Origin: Hoylesella loescheii
GTDB lineage: Bacteria; Bacteroidota; Bacteroidia; Bacteroidales; Bacteroidaceae
Assembly: GCA_021531755.1 (NCBI GenBank)
Contig: JADYUK010000002.1
Location: 186,001-250,000 of the forward strand
DNA length: 64,000 bases
Reading direction: 5' to 3'
The position numbers were made by a program, and so were the translations under genes. How positions within the stretch are numbered: the first letter of the stretch is position 1; each line of letters begins with the position of its first letter. Shown one piece after another: positions 53,966 through 63,926 of this stretch. The notes below the pieces were generated by a model that was not told the DNA's origin, did not search any database, and saw nothing but the letters and a program-made list of their open reading frames with translations.

Positions 53966-56086
53966 TCAATAGGCTATGAGAGGCCAGAGGTCACGGATAT
54001 GCTTCTCGGGGTCCCATTTGTTATGGAACGTCCATGTGGCTGTTGTCGAGTGGTATGTGCCAGGTTCTTCGCTCTCGTCGATATTGTCGTTGAGCCATCC
54101 CGAGTGTCCACCCTCACGGGCGCAGTTGAGATAGTAGACCCTCTGTCCCCATGGGCATGGGTCGAGGACTTTGTCTGAGTAGGCATACTGGATGTCAGAG
54201 TCGAGGACATTCTTTGTCATGCGGCAGTTTATGAGATAGAACATTGAGTCATGGTGCCATCGTCCGAGCTTTGTCGGTGATGCGGCGTCGAACGTGGAGT
54301 TTGTGATGACAATTTTCTTTGTCTTGTCCCCCCTTCCGTCGTGCCATATCATGGCGTGTCCGTCACCATAGAAGCGGCATCGTGTGGCATAGCACCATCC
54401 TCTCGGGCAGAGGAAGTCGACACCCTTGCAGCGCAGGTCAAGGTCGGCATGGTAATACATCCCCCCACCATCTTTCTGGTTAGCCCACAGGCTTAGGGCG
54501 TCATTCCCATCGGCCCATACGTTTGAGTTGATGATTATGGTATGGTCTGCTCGCCCGAATATTGCCATCTGGTGGCGTGTGTTCCCTGGTTCGACGACAG
54601 TCCCGTAGTTGTTATATACGGTCAGTCCGGTTATGACACAGCTGTCCGCCTCTTCAGTCAGGACGATGACTCCGTGGCGTACCTTACGCCCGCGGTATGT
54701 CTCTATCATCTTCTTTTCCTCTGTCTCGGCTATGCGTATGATGGTGTTGTCGCGGTCCTCCCCTACGAGAACGATGTTCGGCTTGTCGATGATGACTTTC
54801 TGCTCATAGAGTCCCTTGCGTATGAATATTGTATACGGGCGTGTGGGATGTTCCGGTGCGCGCTCTATGGCTGCCTGTATGCTCTGCCCTGGAGAGACGA
54901 CAGCGTCATAGTCTCTCGGGTTGTGTACAGGCTTGCGGTTGAGGGTTATTGTCCCGTTCTCGTTGCATCCCTTTGCCTGCAAGGATATACTCACTCTCTT
55001 CCTCACGTTATTCTCCTTTGCCCACCGCTCATAACGGCTGTAGAGGAACATAGGGCTGTCGGTATACCATCCATATCCGAGCCGTCTCTCGAATCCTATA
55101 TCCTGCATGTCCCGGCGTGGTATGCCATCACGGTCACAGACGAACGGCTCATTGTACCCGAGGTCATAGAAGCGTCCCCAGATAGGTTTTGCGGTGCTGT
55201 CCCTGACGAGTCTCGCATCAGCATTGTACAAGTCGTCACGGCTCCCGGTGCGCTCCACGCGCAGTCCGGTCAGCTTATACTTGTCGAACCATGCCATCGC
55301 GCCGTTTACGGCATCCTGTATCCTCTTGTCGGGATTGGGTATGGACATGAGGACAGCCACCAGTCCGGCACTCTCAGCCGTACAGAACGATGGCAGCTCG
55401 AATGCCCTTGCGGGAGCGGGGGCGTATGTCACGTGGTCATGCTGCTGGCACCACACTGTCGGTTTCCCCTTGACACGTATCTGTGTCCTCAGTATGCAGT
55501 CTATGGCTTTATTGAACGATGCCCTGACCTCAGCCCTCGTCTCGTCGTCCAGGATATCCCCGTCGTATGGCCATGTTGATGTGTTTATATCACGGAATAT
55601 CCTCAGTATGTTTGCCATATTGCCGTCGTTGTATGTTATGTGCACCTGATAGCCCTGTGGGTTAGGCCAGAACTGTGGCCATCCTCCGTTCTCGTATTGC
55701 CCTGACAGCAGGAATCTGATGGCCCCGCCCACAGCGTCACGGTATTCCGCCTTGTGTGTTGCGGCATATAGGCGTGCGAGGAAATTCATCTCGGTCGTTG
55801 TCGCGTCGTTGTCCACCGTAGAGTCATCGGTGCGGTCACGGTCGCGAATGACAGCCTCACGCTCGTCGTCGGTAAGCCTGCTTACCATGTCCGTGTTCTT
55901 GGGCCAGCCACCTGTGACGCGCTGGAACATCATCACTTGTTCACCTATACGTTGTGCCTCGGCTGTCGAGTAATATTCTGCTGGATTGTTACGGACAATG
56001 CGTTTCAGGGATTTCGTGTCCTTTGCCTGCATCATGAGGCATGGTGCGAGCAATAGGAAGAGTAAGGTCTTGATAGTCTGTTTCAT
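53966..56086 (-). CDS. Pectate lyase (PL10-like) fused to pectin esterase (CE8)
   Basis: 706 residues from ATG 56086; a signal peptide (MKQTIKTLLFLLLAPCLMMQ) opens it. The N-terminal domain (about 40-345) has TGGWPKNTDMV, the FLARLYAATHKAEYRDAV region and YENGGWPQFWPN, as in family 10 pectate lyases. The C-terminal domain (about 390-706) is a pectin methylesterase: SPGQSIQAAIERAP, TIFIRKGLYEQKVIID, FLCPRGWCYATRCRFYGDGH. Having both allows demethylation and cleavage of homogalacturonan by one secreted protein. It stands alone, not in a visible polysaccharide utilization locus (no SusC/D nearby). Confidence 0.9.
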   Translation of the reverse strand: MKQTIKTLLFLLLAPCLMMQAKDTKSLKRIVRNNPAEYYSTAEAQRIGEQVMMFQRVTGGWPKNTDMVSRLTDDEREAVIRDRDRTDDSTVDNDATTTEMNFLARLYAATHKAEYRDAVGGAIRFLLSGQYENGGWPQFWPNPQGYQVHITYNDGNMANILRIFRDINTSTWPYDGDILDDETRAEVRASFNKAIDCILRTQIRVKGKPTVWCQQHDHVTYAPAPARAFELPSFCTAESAGLVAVLMSIPNPDKRIQDAVNGAMAWFDKYKLTGLRVERTGSRDDLYNADARLVRDSTAKPIWGRFYDLGYNEPFVCDRDGIPRRDMQDIGFERRLGYGWYTDSPMFLYSRYERWAKENNVRKRVSISLQAKGCNENGTITLNRKPVHNPRDYDAVVSPGQSIQAAIERAPEHPTRPYTIFIRKGLYEQKVIIDKPNIVLVGEDRDNTIIRIAETEEKKMIETYRGRKVRHGVIVLTEEADSCVITGLTVYNNYGTVVEPGNTRHQMAIFGRADHTIIINSNVWADGNDALSLWANQKDGGGMYYHADLDLRCKGVDFLCPRGWCYATRCRFYGDGHAMIWHDGRGDKTKKIVITNSTFDAASPTKLGRWHHDSMFYLINCRMTKNVLDSDIQYAYSDKVLDPCPWGQRVYYLNCAREGGHSGWLNDNIDESEEPGTYHSTTATWTFHNKWDPEKHIRDLWPLIAY

Positions 56087-56453
56087 AGTGGTTAGGTTTT
56101 GTAATGCGTGTCGCATATGTTTCTTTTTCCTGTATGCTGTTCTCATGATATTGTTCCCCGGTTGTTCAGCCAGCCCTCTGGCTGGTATTTGTTTGGCTGT
56201 GTGCGCCTTACACGCTGGGCCGTGTGTGGCAGGAGCCTCAATCCTGTTCTCCTCGTTTTGGGTGTCAGCATCTGGCGCCGGGACCTATGCCCTTCGTGTG
56301 ACGGAGATGCCGTCAATGGGCATCATTCCTTCCGTGTGTGTTACTGGGGGGGGAGCCCACCTGCCAGGCCTTTGCCTTATGCTCCAGCCTTCATGGTGGG
56401 CTCTGGTTTGTATGTCTCTGCATGTTGCTCTTGTGTCTCGTGGCGTGCTGCCG
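56087..56453. other. Spacer between the AI-2E transporter and the pectinase
   Basis: No supported gene. A small hairpin CAGCC/GGCTG lies near 56164-56182. Confidence 0.4.
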
Positions 56454-57554
56454 CTACTCTTTTGTTATGTAGCGTTTCCAGTATGCCATGAGTATTGTTG
56501 TCAGTGGCAGGGCCACGATGAGGCCGATGAATCCCAACAGCGTGCCCCAGACGGAGAGTGAGAGGAGTAGTATGGCGGGGTTCATGCCCATGGCCTTCCC
56601 CATAACCTTTGGTGTAACTATCATGTCCATGATAACCTGGACGATGCAGAATACGGCAAACGCCGACAGGAATATCACCCAGAAGTTCTCGCCCGTGTCA
56701 GCTGCCTTCAGCAGGGCGAGGAATGCTGTCGGTATGAGGGCAAAGGTGTGAAGGTAAGGCACGAGGTTCATTATGCCGACCATTATGCCGAGACCTATGG
56801 CCATCGGGAATCCTATTATGGTGAATCCGATGCAGAAGAGTATGCCCATGATGAGCGACACCATGCCTTGTCCGCGTATGTAATTGTTCAGCGCTACCTC
56901 CACATCGCTCATGAGCGAGTGCCAGAATGGGCGGTTGTCGGCAGGGAATATCTTCAGCCAGCCTTTTGAGAGATACTCATAGTCGAGGAGGATGAAGAAC
57001 ATATACAGGAGCGTTATACACGAGCCGATGAAACTGTACATGACACTGAATGTCTGTGTCAGGAACGACAGCAGCCCCGGTGCTGTCTTCTTTAGCAGGT
57101 CGGAGAAGTCTTTCGAGTGGAAGAAGGCGTCTATCTCCTTGCGGTTCTCCATCATCACATTGTCCAGGGCCTCTGGGATGCTTGTGATATTCGCCTTGAG
57201 ATGTATGTAGTGGGTCACGATGCTGCCGAGCTTCTCAAACTGCTCCACCATAGGAGGTATTATGGCCCACACCACTCCTGCCAGCACTCCGGCGACAGCT
57301 ATCATGGAGATGATGATGGCTATGGCACGGATGCGGATGCGCATGCGGTTCTCGACAAACTTCACGACGGGGAAGATGAGATAGGCCAGAAGCCATGCTA
57401 TGAAGAATGGCAGCAGGGCGTCGCTGAGATAATTGACAAGCCAGAGGGCGCTGAAGGAGATGGCAAGGACTATGACCCAGCGAATGAAGCGGTCGAATGT
57501 TATTTCCTTATTATACACTGTCAATGTGAGGGGTGGTCTGTTTATATAATACAA
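56454..57554 (-). CDS. AI-2E family transporter (PF01594-type membrane protein)
   Basis: 366 residues with eight or so membrane helices. The family features are IAWLLAYLIFPVVKFVENRM, VVWAIIPPMVEQFEKL, and GILFCIGFTIIGFPMAIGLG followed by GIMNLVPYLHTF. Members transport autoinducer-2, Na+/H+ or unknown small molecules, so the substrate is undetermined. Its neighbours are a pectinase and a coiled-coil lipoprotein, and neither indicates its role. Confidence 0.92.
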   Translation of the reverse strand: MYYINRPPLTLTVYNKEITFDRFIRWVIVLAISFSALWLVNYLSDALLPFFIAWLLAYLIFPVVKFVENRMRIRIRAIAIIISMIAVAGVLAGVVWAIIPPMVEQFEKLGSIVTHYIHLKANITSIPEALDNVMMENRKEIDAFFHSKDFSDLLKKTAPGLLSFLTQTFSVMYSFIGSCITLLYMFFILLDYEYLSKGWLKIFPADNRPFWHSLMSDVEVALNNYIRGQGMVSLIMGILFCIGFTIIGFPMAIGLGIMVGIMNLVPYLHTFALIPTAFLALLKAADTGENFWVIFLSAFAVFCIVQVIMDMIVTPKVMGKAMGMNPAILLLSLSVWGTLLGFIGLIVALPLTTILMAYWKRYITKE

Positions 57555-57669
57555 AAAGACTGGAGGCCAGGAGTCTGAAAGCCGTCCCGCCCCGATGTTG
57601 TATGTTCATTGGCTGCCGTCAGTCATTCAGGATTCCTGGTTTCCAGTCGTTATGAGTCGCTGCGTGGCA

Positions 57670-58518
57670 TTATTTCACCTGCACGACGAGATATTTGCTT
57701 GTTGACCAGAACACTTCTGGATTTGTTATGCGGAGAATATACTGCTTCGATGCGTCGCGCTGTAGGGTGTAGCTTGACGATGGGTGGGATGTGAGAATCT
57801 TGGCCGATTTGGAGTAGAGCTTTATCTCCTTGTCTACGCGGATGTCAATCTTTGTGAAGTAGTTGCGGTTGAAGTTTGACTTCAGGACGTCGCCTTTCTC
57901 AAGGATGCGGTTCTCTGCCAGCTCTTTCTTTGTGCCGAAGACATACCATGCTGTGTGTATCTGTCTGTCCTGATTAGAGATAGTGTTGGCTTTCTCGCGT
58001 GTCTCGGTCTTGAGGTTCTCCACATCGTTGTTGAGCGTTGTGACAGTCTGGTCGAGCTCTGTGATGCGCACATCCTTCTGTGCGAGCTCACGTCTGAGGA
58101 CATCAATCTGCTTTGTCTTGTCCTCAAGCTCTGCTGTGAGGTTCTCTATCGTTGTCTTCAGCTGTTCGGCTGCCACGCTGCCCTCTCTTGCCTGACGCTG
58201 CAGCTTTGCTATGAGCTCACGGTTATGCTTCATAGTCTGTGCTATGAACTCCATGTCGCTTCTTATCTGTGATGTGCGGTTTGAGCTCTCCCCTGTCTTA
58301 GCCAGTGTCACACGGTTCTCAGCTGCGGATATCTGCCTGAAGCCCTCTTGTATCTCATTGAGCGTGGAGAGCATATCGTTAATCTCGTTGTCTTTCTGTG
58401 CGATGACGCGGTTCAGCGAGTCTGTGCGCTCATTCTCGGCGGTCGACGCGTTCTTGTTACTGTTGTCACAGGCTGCCAGACTCAGCATGCACAGTGCGAT
58501 TGCGAAAAGCTTTCTCAT
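57670..58518 (-). CDS. Coiled-coil lipoprotein, function unknown
   Basis: 282 residues from ATG 58518 (MRKLFAIALCMLSLAACDNS), a lipoprotein signal with lipobox LAAC and Cys17. A long coiled coil (about residues 30-185) is made of heptads such as TTIENLTAELEDKTKQIDVL, and ends in a compact C-terminal domain (VFGTKKELAENRILEKGDVL). I do not know a function; such proteins may tether the outer membrane to other structures. It sits after rsmI on the reverse strand, 150 nt apart. Confidence 0.85.
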   Translation of the reverse strand: MRKLFAIALCMLSLAACDNSNKNASTAENERTDSLNRVIAQKDNEINDMLSTLNEIQEGFRQISAAENRVTLAKTGESSNRTSQIRSDMEFIAQTMKHNRELIAKLQRQAREGSVAAEQLKTTIENLTAELEDKTKQIDVLRRELAQKDVRITELDQTVTTLNNDVENLKTETREKANTISNQDRQIHTAWYVFGTKKELAENRILEKGDVLKSNFNRNYFTKIDIRVDKEIKLYSKSAKILTSHPSSSYTLQRDASKQYILRITNPEVFWSTSKYLVVQVK

Positions 58519-58668
58519 GTTTCTTCTGATTTTTTTTATTTTGTATTCTGTTATTTCCGTTTCCTGGATTCGGTTGTCGTGCTGGTGAGGCATCGTGGAC
58601 TGCCGGACAGCTCCCATATCTCTGCCAGCCCCCATCTCTTGATGGTGTCAGCGAGGGCTGTATGGGAG

Positions 58669-59346
58669 TCATTTGTCAGCCTTGCCGGCCACGATGATTA
58701 CAATCTCCCCTTTGGGAGGTGTCTGTGTGAAATGTGCCACGACCTCCTCTATAGTCCCGCGGACAGACTCCTCGTGTATCTTGCTTATCTCCCTGCACAC
58801 GCTGACCTGCCTTTCCTGCCCGAAGAACTCACCCAGCTGCTGCAGTGTCTTCACGAGTCTGTATGGCGACTCGTAGAATATCATCGTGCGTGTCTCTTCT
58901 GAGAGTTGTGTCAGACGTGTCTGCCGCCCTTTCTTCTGTGGCAGGAATCCCTCGAATGTGAATCTGTCACATGGAAGCCCTGAGCTGACAAGAGCTGGCA
59001 CGAAGGCTGTCGCCCCCGGGAGAGTCTGCACCTCTATGCCTGCCGCCACCGCCTCGCGGACGAGGAAGAATCCGGGGTCAGAGATGCCGGGCGTCCCTGC
59101 GTCGGTTATGAGACATATTGTCTGTCCGCCCCTCAGACGCTCAACTATGCCGGCCGATGTTCCATGCTCATTGAACTTATGGTGGGCCATGAGCTGGCGG
59201 TGAATGTCGTAATGTTTCAGGAGAATGCCCGATGTGCGCGTGTCCTCACACAATATGAGATCGGCCTCCTTCAGCAGGCGCACAGCGCGGAATGTCATGT
59301 CCTCCATATTGCCCACAGGAGTGGGCACAAGGTATAGTGTCCCCAT
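58669..59346 (-). CDS. rsmI: 16S rRNA (cytidine(1402)-2'-O)-methyltransferase
   Basis: 225 residues. The signatures are TLYLVPTPVGNMEDMTFRAV at the start, ILCEDTRTSGILLKHY, CLITDAGTPGISDPGFFLV, and IFYESPYRLVKTLQQLGEFF. It methylates the 2'-O of C1402 in the decoding site of the 30S subunit. It has the length of the family short form. Confidence 0.95.
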   Translation of the reverse strand: MGTLYLVPTPVGNMEDMTFRAVRLLKEADLILCEDTRTSGILLKHYDIHRQLMAHHKFNEHGTSAGIVERLRGGQTICLITDAGTPGISDPGFFLVREAVAAGIEVQTLPGATAFVPALVSSGLPCDRFTFEGFLPQKKGRQTRLTQLSEETRTMIFYESPYRLVKTLQQLGEFFGQERQVSVCREISKIHEESVRGTIEEVVAHFTQTPPKGEIVIIVAGKADK

Positions 59347-59640
59347 ATAGTCTTTTAGGTGGGTTCTGATGATTATTCCCCTGCGTCAGCGTGTCGGCAG
59401 GACAATTCGTCACCTCCAGCCTCTCCAATGGCTCCAGGGGGCGGGTACCCCACGCTCAGCCCGCCGCGGCCACCATCACCCCCAGCAGCCAGTTGGATGC
59501 CGGTGGGAGACTCTCAGCGCCTCTTGCAGGGGCTGTGACAGTGTATGTGGGCTGGCATGGCCCACGTCTGCCGGAAGTGAATTAACTGACTACAAAAATA
59601 CGCCATAAATCTGATACAAGCAAAAAAATAGTGGCTCTTC
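59347..59640. other. Intergenic region upstream of tdk
   Basis: About 290 bases; no gene is seen, only short G/C-rich frames. It contains the divergent region for rsmI and the tdk promoter. Confidence 0.4.
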
Positions 59641-59671
59641 TTGGTATTTTTAAATTTTCTTTGTACTTTTG
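59641..59671 (+). promoter_or_regulatory. Promoter of tdk
   Basis: TTG (59641-59643), 20-nt spacer, TACTTTTG (59664-59671). The leader to the ATG at 59817 is about 140 nt. Confidence 0.6.
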
Positions 59672-59816
59672 TCCGTAAATATTCGGCTTGGTGATACCCC
59701 TCGCTGCGCTGCGCCCCCTTGCCGGCGGCTATTGGCGCGCCCCGCCGCTGAGGTTCCAGTCCAAGCCGTATGGCACACAGAACAGGCACTCCCACATATA
59801 TAATATAAGAAAAAGA

Positions 59817-60416
59817 ATGACAAACGAATCCCAGGGCGAGCACCGCCGCCAAGGCCGCATAGAGGTGATATGTGGCTCTATGTTCTCTGGCAAGACAGAG
59901 GAGCTTATCCGCCGCATGAAGCGTGCGAAGATAGCCCGCCAGCAGGTTGAGATATTCAAGCCTGCCATCGACACACGCTATAGCGACGAGGATGTCGTCA
60001 GCCATGACCACACCTCCATCCCCTCCACGCCTGTCGACTCGTCTGCGGCGATACTCCTTTTCTCTGAAGGTATGGATGTCGTGGGCATCGACGAGGCACA
60101 GTTCTTCGACAATGGCATAGTCGACGTGTGCAACAATCTGGCCAACAATGGCGTGCGTGTCATCGTGGCAGGCCTCGACATGGACTACAAGGGGGTGCCG
60201 TTCGGCCCTATGCCAGCCCTGATGGCCGTTGCCGACGATGTCATGAAGGTTCATGCCATCTGTGTCCGCTGTGGCTCTTTAGCCTATGTCAGCCACCGCA
60301 TAGTCGATGTCGACAAGCGTGTGCTGCTCGGTGAGACGGGCGAGTACGAGCCCCTCTGCCGTGAGTGTTACCAGAAGGCCCTGTCCGGGCGTGATGCACA
60401 AGCCAGCGCCAGATAG
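59817..60416 (+). CDS. tdk: Thymidine kinase
   Basis: 199 residues from ATG 59817 ([20 protein letters not shown]). Walker A is GSMFSGKT (20-27), the Walker B-like region is [11 protein letters not shown], and a zinc site is given by CVRCG and CRECYQ. It phosphorylates thymidine in salvage. The frame is open upstream but the upstream codons do not look like the family. Confidence 0.95.
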   Translation: MTNESQGEHRRQGRIEVICGSMFSGKTEELIRRMKRAKIARQQVEIFKPAIDTRYSDEDVVSHDHTSIPSTPVDSSAAILLFSEGMDVVGIDEAQFFDNGIVDVCNNLANNGVRVIVAGLDMDYKGVPFGPMPALMAVADDVMKVHAICVRCGSLAYVSHRIVDVDKRVLLGETGEYEPLCRECYQKALSGRDAQASAR

Positions 60417-60554
60417 CCCAACAGCACAATGGAGACCCCCCCCAACCGGGCAGCCCATGGCCGGACACAACCGACAACTGACAACGACGACAACAACAAC
60501 AACAAAGCTGACACGTTACCCCCCTCACACCAAACACACACACTCTCTCTCAAT

Positions 60555-61364
60555 ATGAAACGGATACTCAACCTGATACTCTTCGCCGCGATATCACTCA
60601 CAGCGGCAGCACAGCCAGCCTACACACACCCATGGCAAGGAAAGCGCATAGCATACTTTGGCGACTCGATAACTGACCCACGCGTGAAGGCAGGGACAAA
60701 GAAATGGTGGACCATGCTGAGCGAGTGGCTCCAGGCCACAAGCTACTGCTACGCCATAAGCGGACGGCAATGGAACGACATACCACGCCAGGCGGAGGCC
60801 CTCACGACAGAGCACGGGCAGGATGTCGATGCCATCATCATCCTCATGGGCACAAACGATTATATCCACTCCGTGCCACTCGGCGAATGGTACAACATAG
60901 AGGAGAGGGATGTCGTCTACACCGAGAACAGGCAGCAGATGACACAGCGCCGCAAGCACCGCACTCTCTGCATCAACGACACGACATTCCGCGGACGCAT
61001 AAACAAGGCGATGAAGATGATAAAGGATATGTTCCCGACAAAACAGGTCGTCCTGCTGACACCTATCCACAGGGCATACTTCAGCTCCAGCCCGACGAAT
61101 ATCCAGCCCGACGAGCTCTACCCAAACAGCATAGGGCTGTGGGTAGACAGCTATGTCGAGGCAGTCAAGGAGGCGGGCAACGTATGGGCGGTACCTGTGA
61201 TAGACCTCAACGCCACAAGCGGGCTGTACCCCCTCGCCGACAGCCATGCGCAGTATTTCTCGCGTCCTGATGCTGACCGCCTCCATCCTAATGATGCCGG
61301 TTACACCCGCATGGCACGCACCATCTACTGCCAGCTCTCCGCCCTGCCATGCACATTAGAGTGA
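60555..61364 (+). CDS. SGNH/GDSL-family hydrolase, secreted
   Basis: 269 residues from ATG 60555. The signal peptide (MKRILNLILFAAISLTAAAQ) is followed by GDSITD (nucleophile S38), MGTNDYIHS with the oxyanion Asn, and DRLHPNDAGY (D241, H244) to complete the triad. It is an esterase or lipase-like acetylhydrolase working outside the cytoplasm, perhaps on acetylated sugars. It follows tdk by about 140 nt on the same strand. Confidence 0.92.
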   Translation: MKRILNLILFAAISLTAAAQPAYTHPWQGKRIAYFGDSITDPRVKAGTKKWWTMLSEWLQATSYCYAISGRQWNDIPRQAEALTTEHGQDVDAIIILMGTNDYIHSVPLGEWYNIEERDVVYTENRQQMTQRRKHRTLCINDTTFRGRINKAMKMIKDMFPTKQVVLLTPIHRAYFSSSPTNIQPDELYPNSIGLWVDSYVEAVKEAGNVWAVPVIDLNATSGLYPLADSHAQYFSRPDADRLHPNDAGYTRMARTIYCQLSALPCTLE

Positions 61365-61531
61365 CGGCCCGCGCGCGATAGCCCCCACACCCCCGTTGGC
61401 AGAGGTGCTGGCGCGCACCACACGGCAGACAGAAAAATACCCCCTGATATGACACGACCCTGAGAACGCCCCGCGTGACAGGCGAATGGAATATTCATCA
61501 CTATCAATAACCCATTAAAACAACAACAATT

Positions 61532-61690
61532 ATGAAAAAGTATGTATGCGACGTATGCGGCTGGGAGTATGACCCAGAGGTAGGAGTGCCAGAGGCAGGC
61601 ATAGAGCCAGGCACAGCGTTTGAGGATCTCCCAGAGGATTTCGTATGTCCTCTCTGTGGTGTCGGCAAGGACGAGTTCTCTGAAGAATAA
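61532..61690 (+). CDS. Rubredoxin
   Basis: 52 residues, starting [20 protein letters not shown]. The two CxxCG motifs (CDVCG and CPLCG) hold one iron. It is the usual single-iron electron carrier of anaerobes, used in oxygen and superoxide defence. It is alone, ending before a strong hairpin. Confidence 0.97.
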   Translation: MKKYVCDVCGWEYDPEVGVPEAGIEPGTAFEDLPEDFVCPLCGVGKDEFSEE

Positions 61691-61727
61691 GGACGGCCTT
61701 ACAGACGATACCGGAATCTGAACATCA

Positions 61728-61779
61728 AGGCAGTGGAGAGGCGTAGCAATTTGCACACGCTCCCCCACTGCCTTGAAAC
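61728..61779 (+). terminator. Possible terminator after rubredoxin
   Basis: AAGGCAGTGG pairs with CCACTGCCTT (10 bp), with a weaker inner hairpin. No strong T run follows, so the function is uncertain. Confidence 0.5.
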
Positions 61780-61917
61780 ATTCTCATGGGATATCAGGCA
61801 AAACCTGTTTTGAACGGGCGAACTTATCATAAATAGTGCCTGTGTGGCAGGTTAATAACCAGCCCTCCCAGTGATTTAGTCCGCCAACGCTTTTTACGGA
61901 AATCATATTACTCATTT

Positions 61918-62409
61918 TTATGATCGCTTACAGTCTATGTCCGCCTCAGATATGATATTTTCCTTTATGAAAAACTCTTTCACTGCCTGATTGAACTTTT
62001 CCCGCTCAAACTTCTTCACTTTGCCAGGGTATTTAAGCTCTTCCAGCACTTTTAAGAAGGCGATGGCCAACACCCTGAGACATTCATTCTCGTCTTTTGC
62101 ATTGAGATATGTCTCGAAATCCATAAAGAAATCTAAAGTGAGATGCTTATATAGTCTTACTTCTTGCGTTACTGACCACGATAGTTTTACAACTTTGTCG
62201 TCGTAATATTTAGGACGAACTGGCTTAAAAAACTGTCTAAACTCAGGTGAAACACATATAAAGCTCACATCTAATGTTTCTATCAAATCAGACTTAAAAC
62301 CAAGTAAGCCAGTTGTTAATAAACTTTCAAATTTATTAACAGCGTCTGAATAATAACTGAAAGTTGGAAAATCTTTAGTCGTCATAGTTACACCTAATGC
62401 TATTTTCAT
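61918..62409 (-). CDS. Probable immunity protein of the RHS toxin
   Basis: 163 residues, no signal peptide. It is an alpha/beta-like acidic protein (FMDFETYLNAKDENECLRVL, KVLEELKYPGKVKKFEREKF) and I do not know the exact family; the Imm44-like group is a guess. It lies directly downstream of the toxin end of the RHS gene, the standard place for an immunity gene, and a second nearly identical copy begins at the right window edge (63927). No domain was confirmed. Confidence 0.7.
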   Translation of the reverse strand: MKIALGVTMTTKDFPTFSYYSDAVNKFESLLTTGLLGFKSDLIETLDVSFICVSPEFRQFFKPVRPKYYDDKVVKLSWSVTQEVRLYKHLTLDFFMDFETYLNAKDENECLRVLAIAFLKVLEELKYPGKVKKFEREKFNQAVKEFFIKENIISEADIDCKRS

Positions 62410-62520
62410 CTTTTTCTAAATTGAATTACATGCTTGAATATTTCTGGGAAGGAAATTATCCGTAATAAATCCTCACAGCTACAGTTAATAACTAGTATGC
62501 TCTAATGCAAAAAATGATTT

Positions 62521-63321
62521 TTACTTAAATATTTTATTTCCAGGAGGTAATTCATGATGCTTATAGTAATATTCTATTAGCATTTTCTTCTCGTATATTA
62601 ATATTTCTGTTTTTGAACCATAAAATACGGGATCCATCTTAAAATTTTGTTCATATGAATTTCTACTGTAACGATGGTCTCCTTGCGTCGTTTCCCCATA
62701 TTTCCAGACATCTCCAGCTTTCAAATAAACCATTTCATTGTTCCTTGCATTTCTATAATATCCATCTTGTTTTGCTAATAATTCATACGTAAAGCCATTC
62801 CCCGGTCTGTCTTTCAGAGCCAATTCTCTGCATTTGTTCCTCTTGTTTGCTGAGAATATTATCTGCAAGAAATCCGATTGTAGCAACGGCAAAGGTTGCA
62901 GGTATCAGGACATTATCAGCTACACCAACTCCTGTAATATCGTCGACTGCGAGTCCCACAGAGATGGCAGTAGCATGCTGGAATGCGCTGTAATCCCATT
63001 GAGCCTTCTTTATGGCCTTGTCAGCAGCATCAGCATCATAAACAGAGTTTGTCACACTGCCTCCGCCACCGGCCGCTGTGGTCCAATGGAAATCAAATTT
63101 CCAGTTACTGCCTTTTCCTACAGCACCTACAGCAAGTCCCGCAGACAGATATGGAGTGCTTATTCCACCAGCGAACACAACACTTCCGGGAGTGGCAATG
63201 CCTGCTCCTACTACACCTCCCATAATCGCACCAAAGCCCACACCTATAATATGTGGTGACAGACTTGTAGTTCCATTGCAAAGGATTCAGTTCACCGCTA
63301 TTAGCCACGGCTCCTCCTATA
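62521..63321 (-). pseudogene. RHS C-terminal toxin cassette (Tox-URI/GIY-YIG-like), frame-broken
   Basis: Reading leftward from the MITE at 63321, the remnant begins GGAVANSGELNPLQWNYKS, shifts frame near 63250, continues as GVGFGAIMGGVVGAGIATPG to KQEEQMQ, then shifts again near 62840 into the toxin (ELALKDRPGNGFTYELLAKQ, DVWKYGETTQGDHRYSRNSY and a final MLIEYYYKHHELPPGNKIFK). The Y-G-E-T/R-Y-S/PPGN pattern resembles URI-type GIY-YIG nuclease toxins. The two frameshifts mean the toxin is probably not made. Confidence 0.7.
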
Positions 63322-63523
63322 TTAAGGTGTGTTCTATAAATCAGGACATCTCTTAATTGTATCTATCTTACTATATGTGTTTCGGTCGCTTTGGTCGATT
63401 ATCGGTGTCATAATGTCAAGTCTCATCGGTCGTGTAGCCCGCTACACTTCCTCTTCAACTTACATTCTTACACTCGACAAACGGCCAAAATCAACTCGAC
63501 CTGATTTGTAGAACCCACCTTAA
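63322..63523. mobile_element. MITE-like insertion inside the RHS gene
   Basis: About 202 bp with terminal inverted repeats: left TTAAGGTGTGTTCTATAAAT plus CAGG (63322-63345), right (reverse complement) TTAAGGTGGGTTCTACAAAT plus CAGG (63500-63523), 22 of 24 identical. TTAA at both ends may be the duplicated target. It has no transposase. The RHS core reading frame stops in the right TTAA. Confidence 0.75.
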
Positions 63524-63926
63524 GCGCCAACGATTGCGCAAAGAATGTCAAAAAACGACTCTCCGTTCTCGTCCACATAACACAGCGGGTTGTTCATGGC
63601 ATACGAGAAACGGTTGAAGATTTGGGGCATGTAAGGCTCCTGGACATTCGGGTCGGGAGAGAGGAATCTGCCCAACACAGGGTCATACAACCGCGCGTTA
63701 CTTTCCCCGCTTCGCGACAGTGACCGATGGTTCATATTGATGAGGCCGAACTGTGCCAGATGCTCGTGGCCAGTATAGCCTCGGCCCAAGAACAAGACGG
63801 GTTGTTGGTCAGGCGCATATACCTCATGGGTCTCAGGGTCACGCAAGCGTCCCCAGGCATCGCAGCTCAACTCCTGGACGACAGTGCCGTCCCCGCATCA
63901 TCATAGCTGCCCGAGATATAGCTTCT
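63520..63926 (-). pseudogene. RHS-repeat-associated core fragment
   Basis: The frame reads VQELSCDAWGRLRDPETHEV, LGRGYTGHEHLAQFGLINMN and ARLYDPVLGRFLSPDPNVQ, then YAMNNPLCYVDENGES; this is the RHS core motif at which toxin tips are exchanged. It begins right after the stop of the second immunity gene and has a one-base loss in its first 15 codons (a G run near 63885). It ends at the MITE. It is therefore an incomplete gene, not an active RHS. Confidence 0.85.

Noticed and set aside
54542..55579. 345-codon open frame on the plus strand
   Set aside because: It is fully antisense to the pectinase gene, its composition is unnatural (rich in Val, Tyr, Leu, Cys), and no motif is seen.
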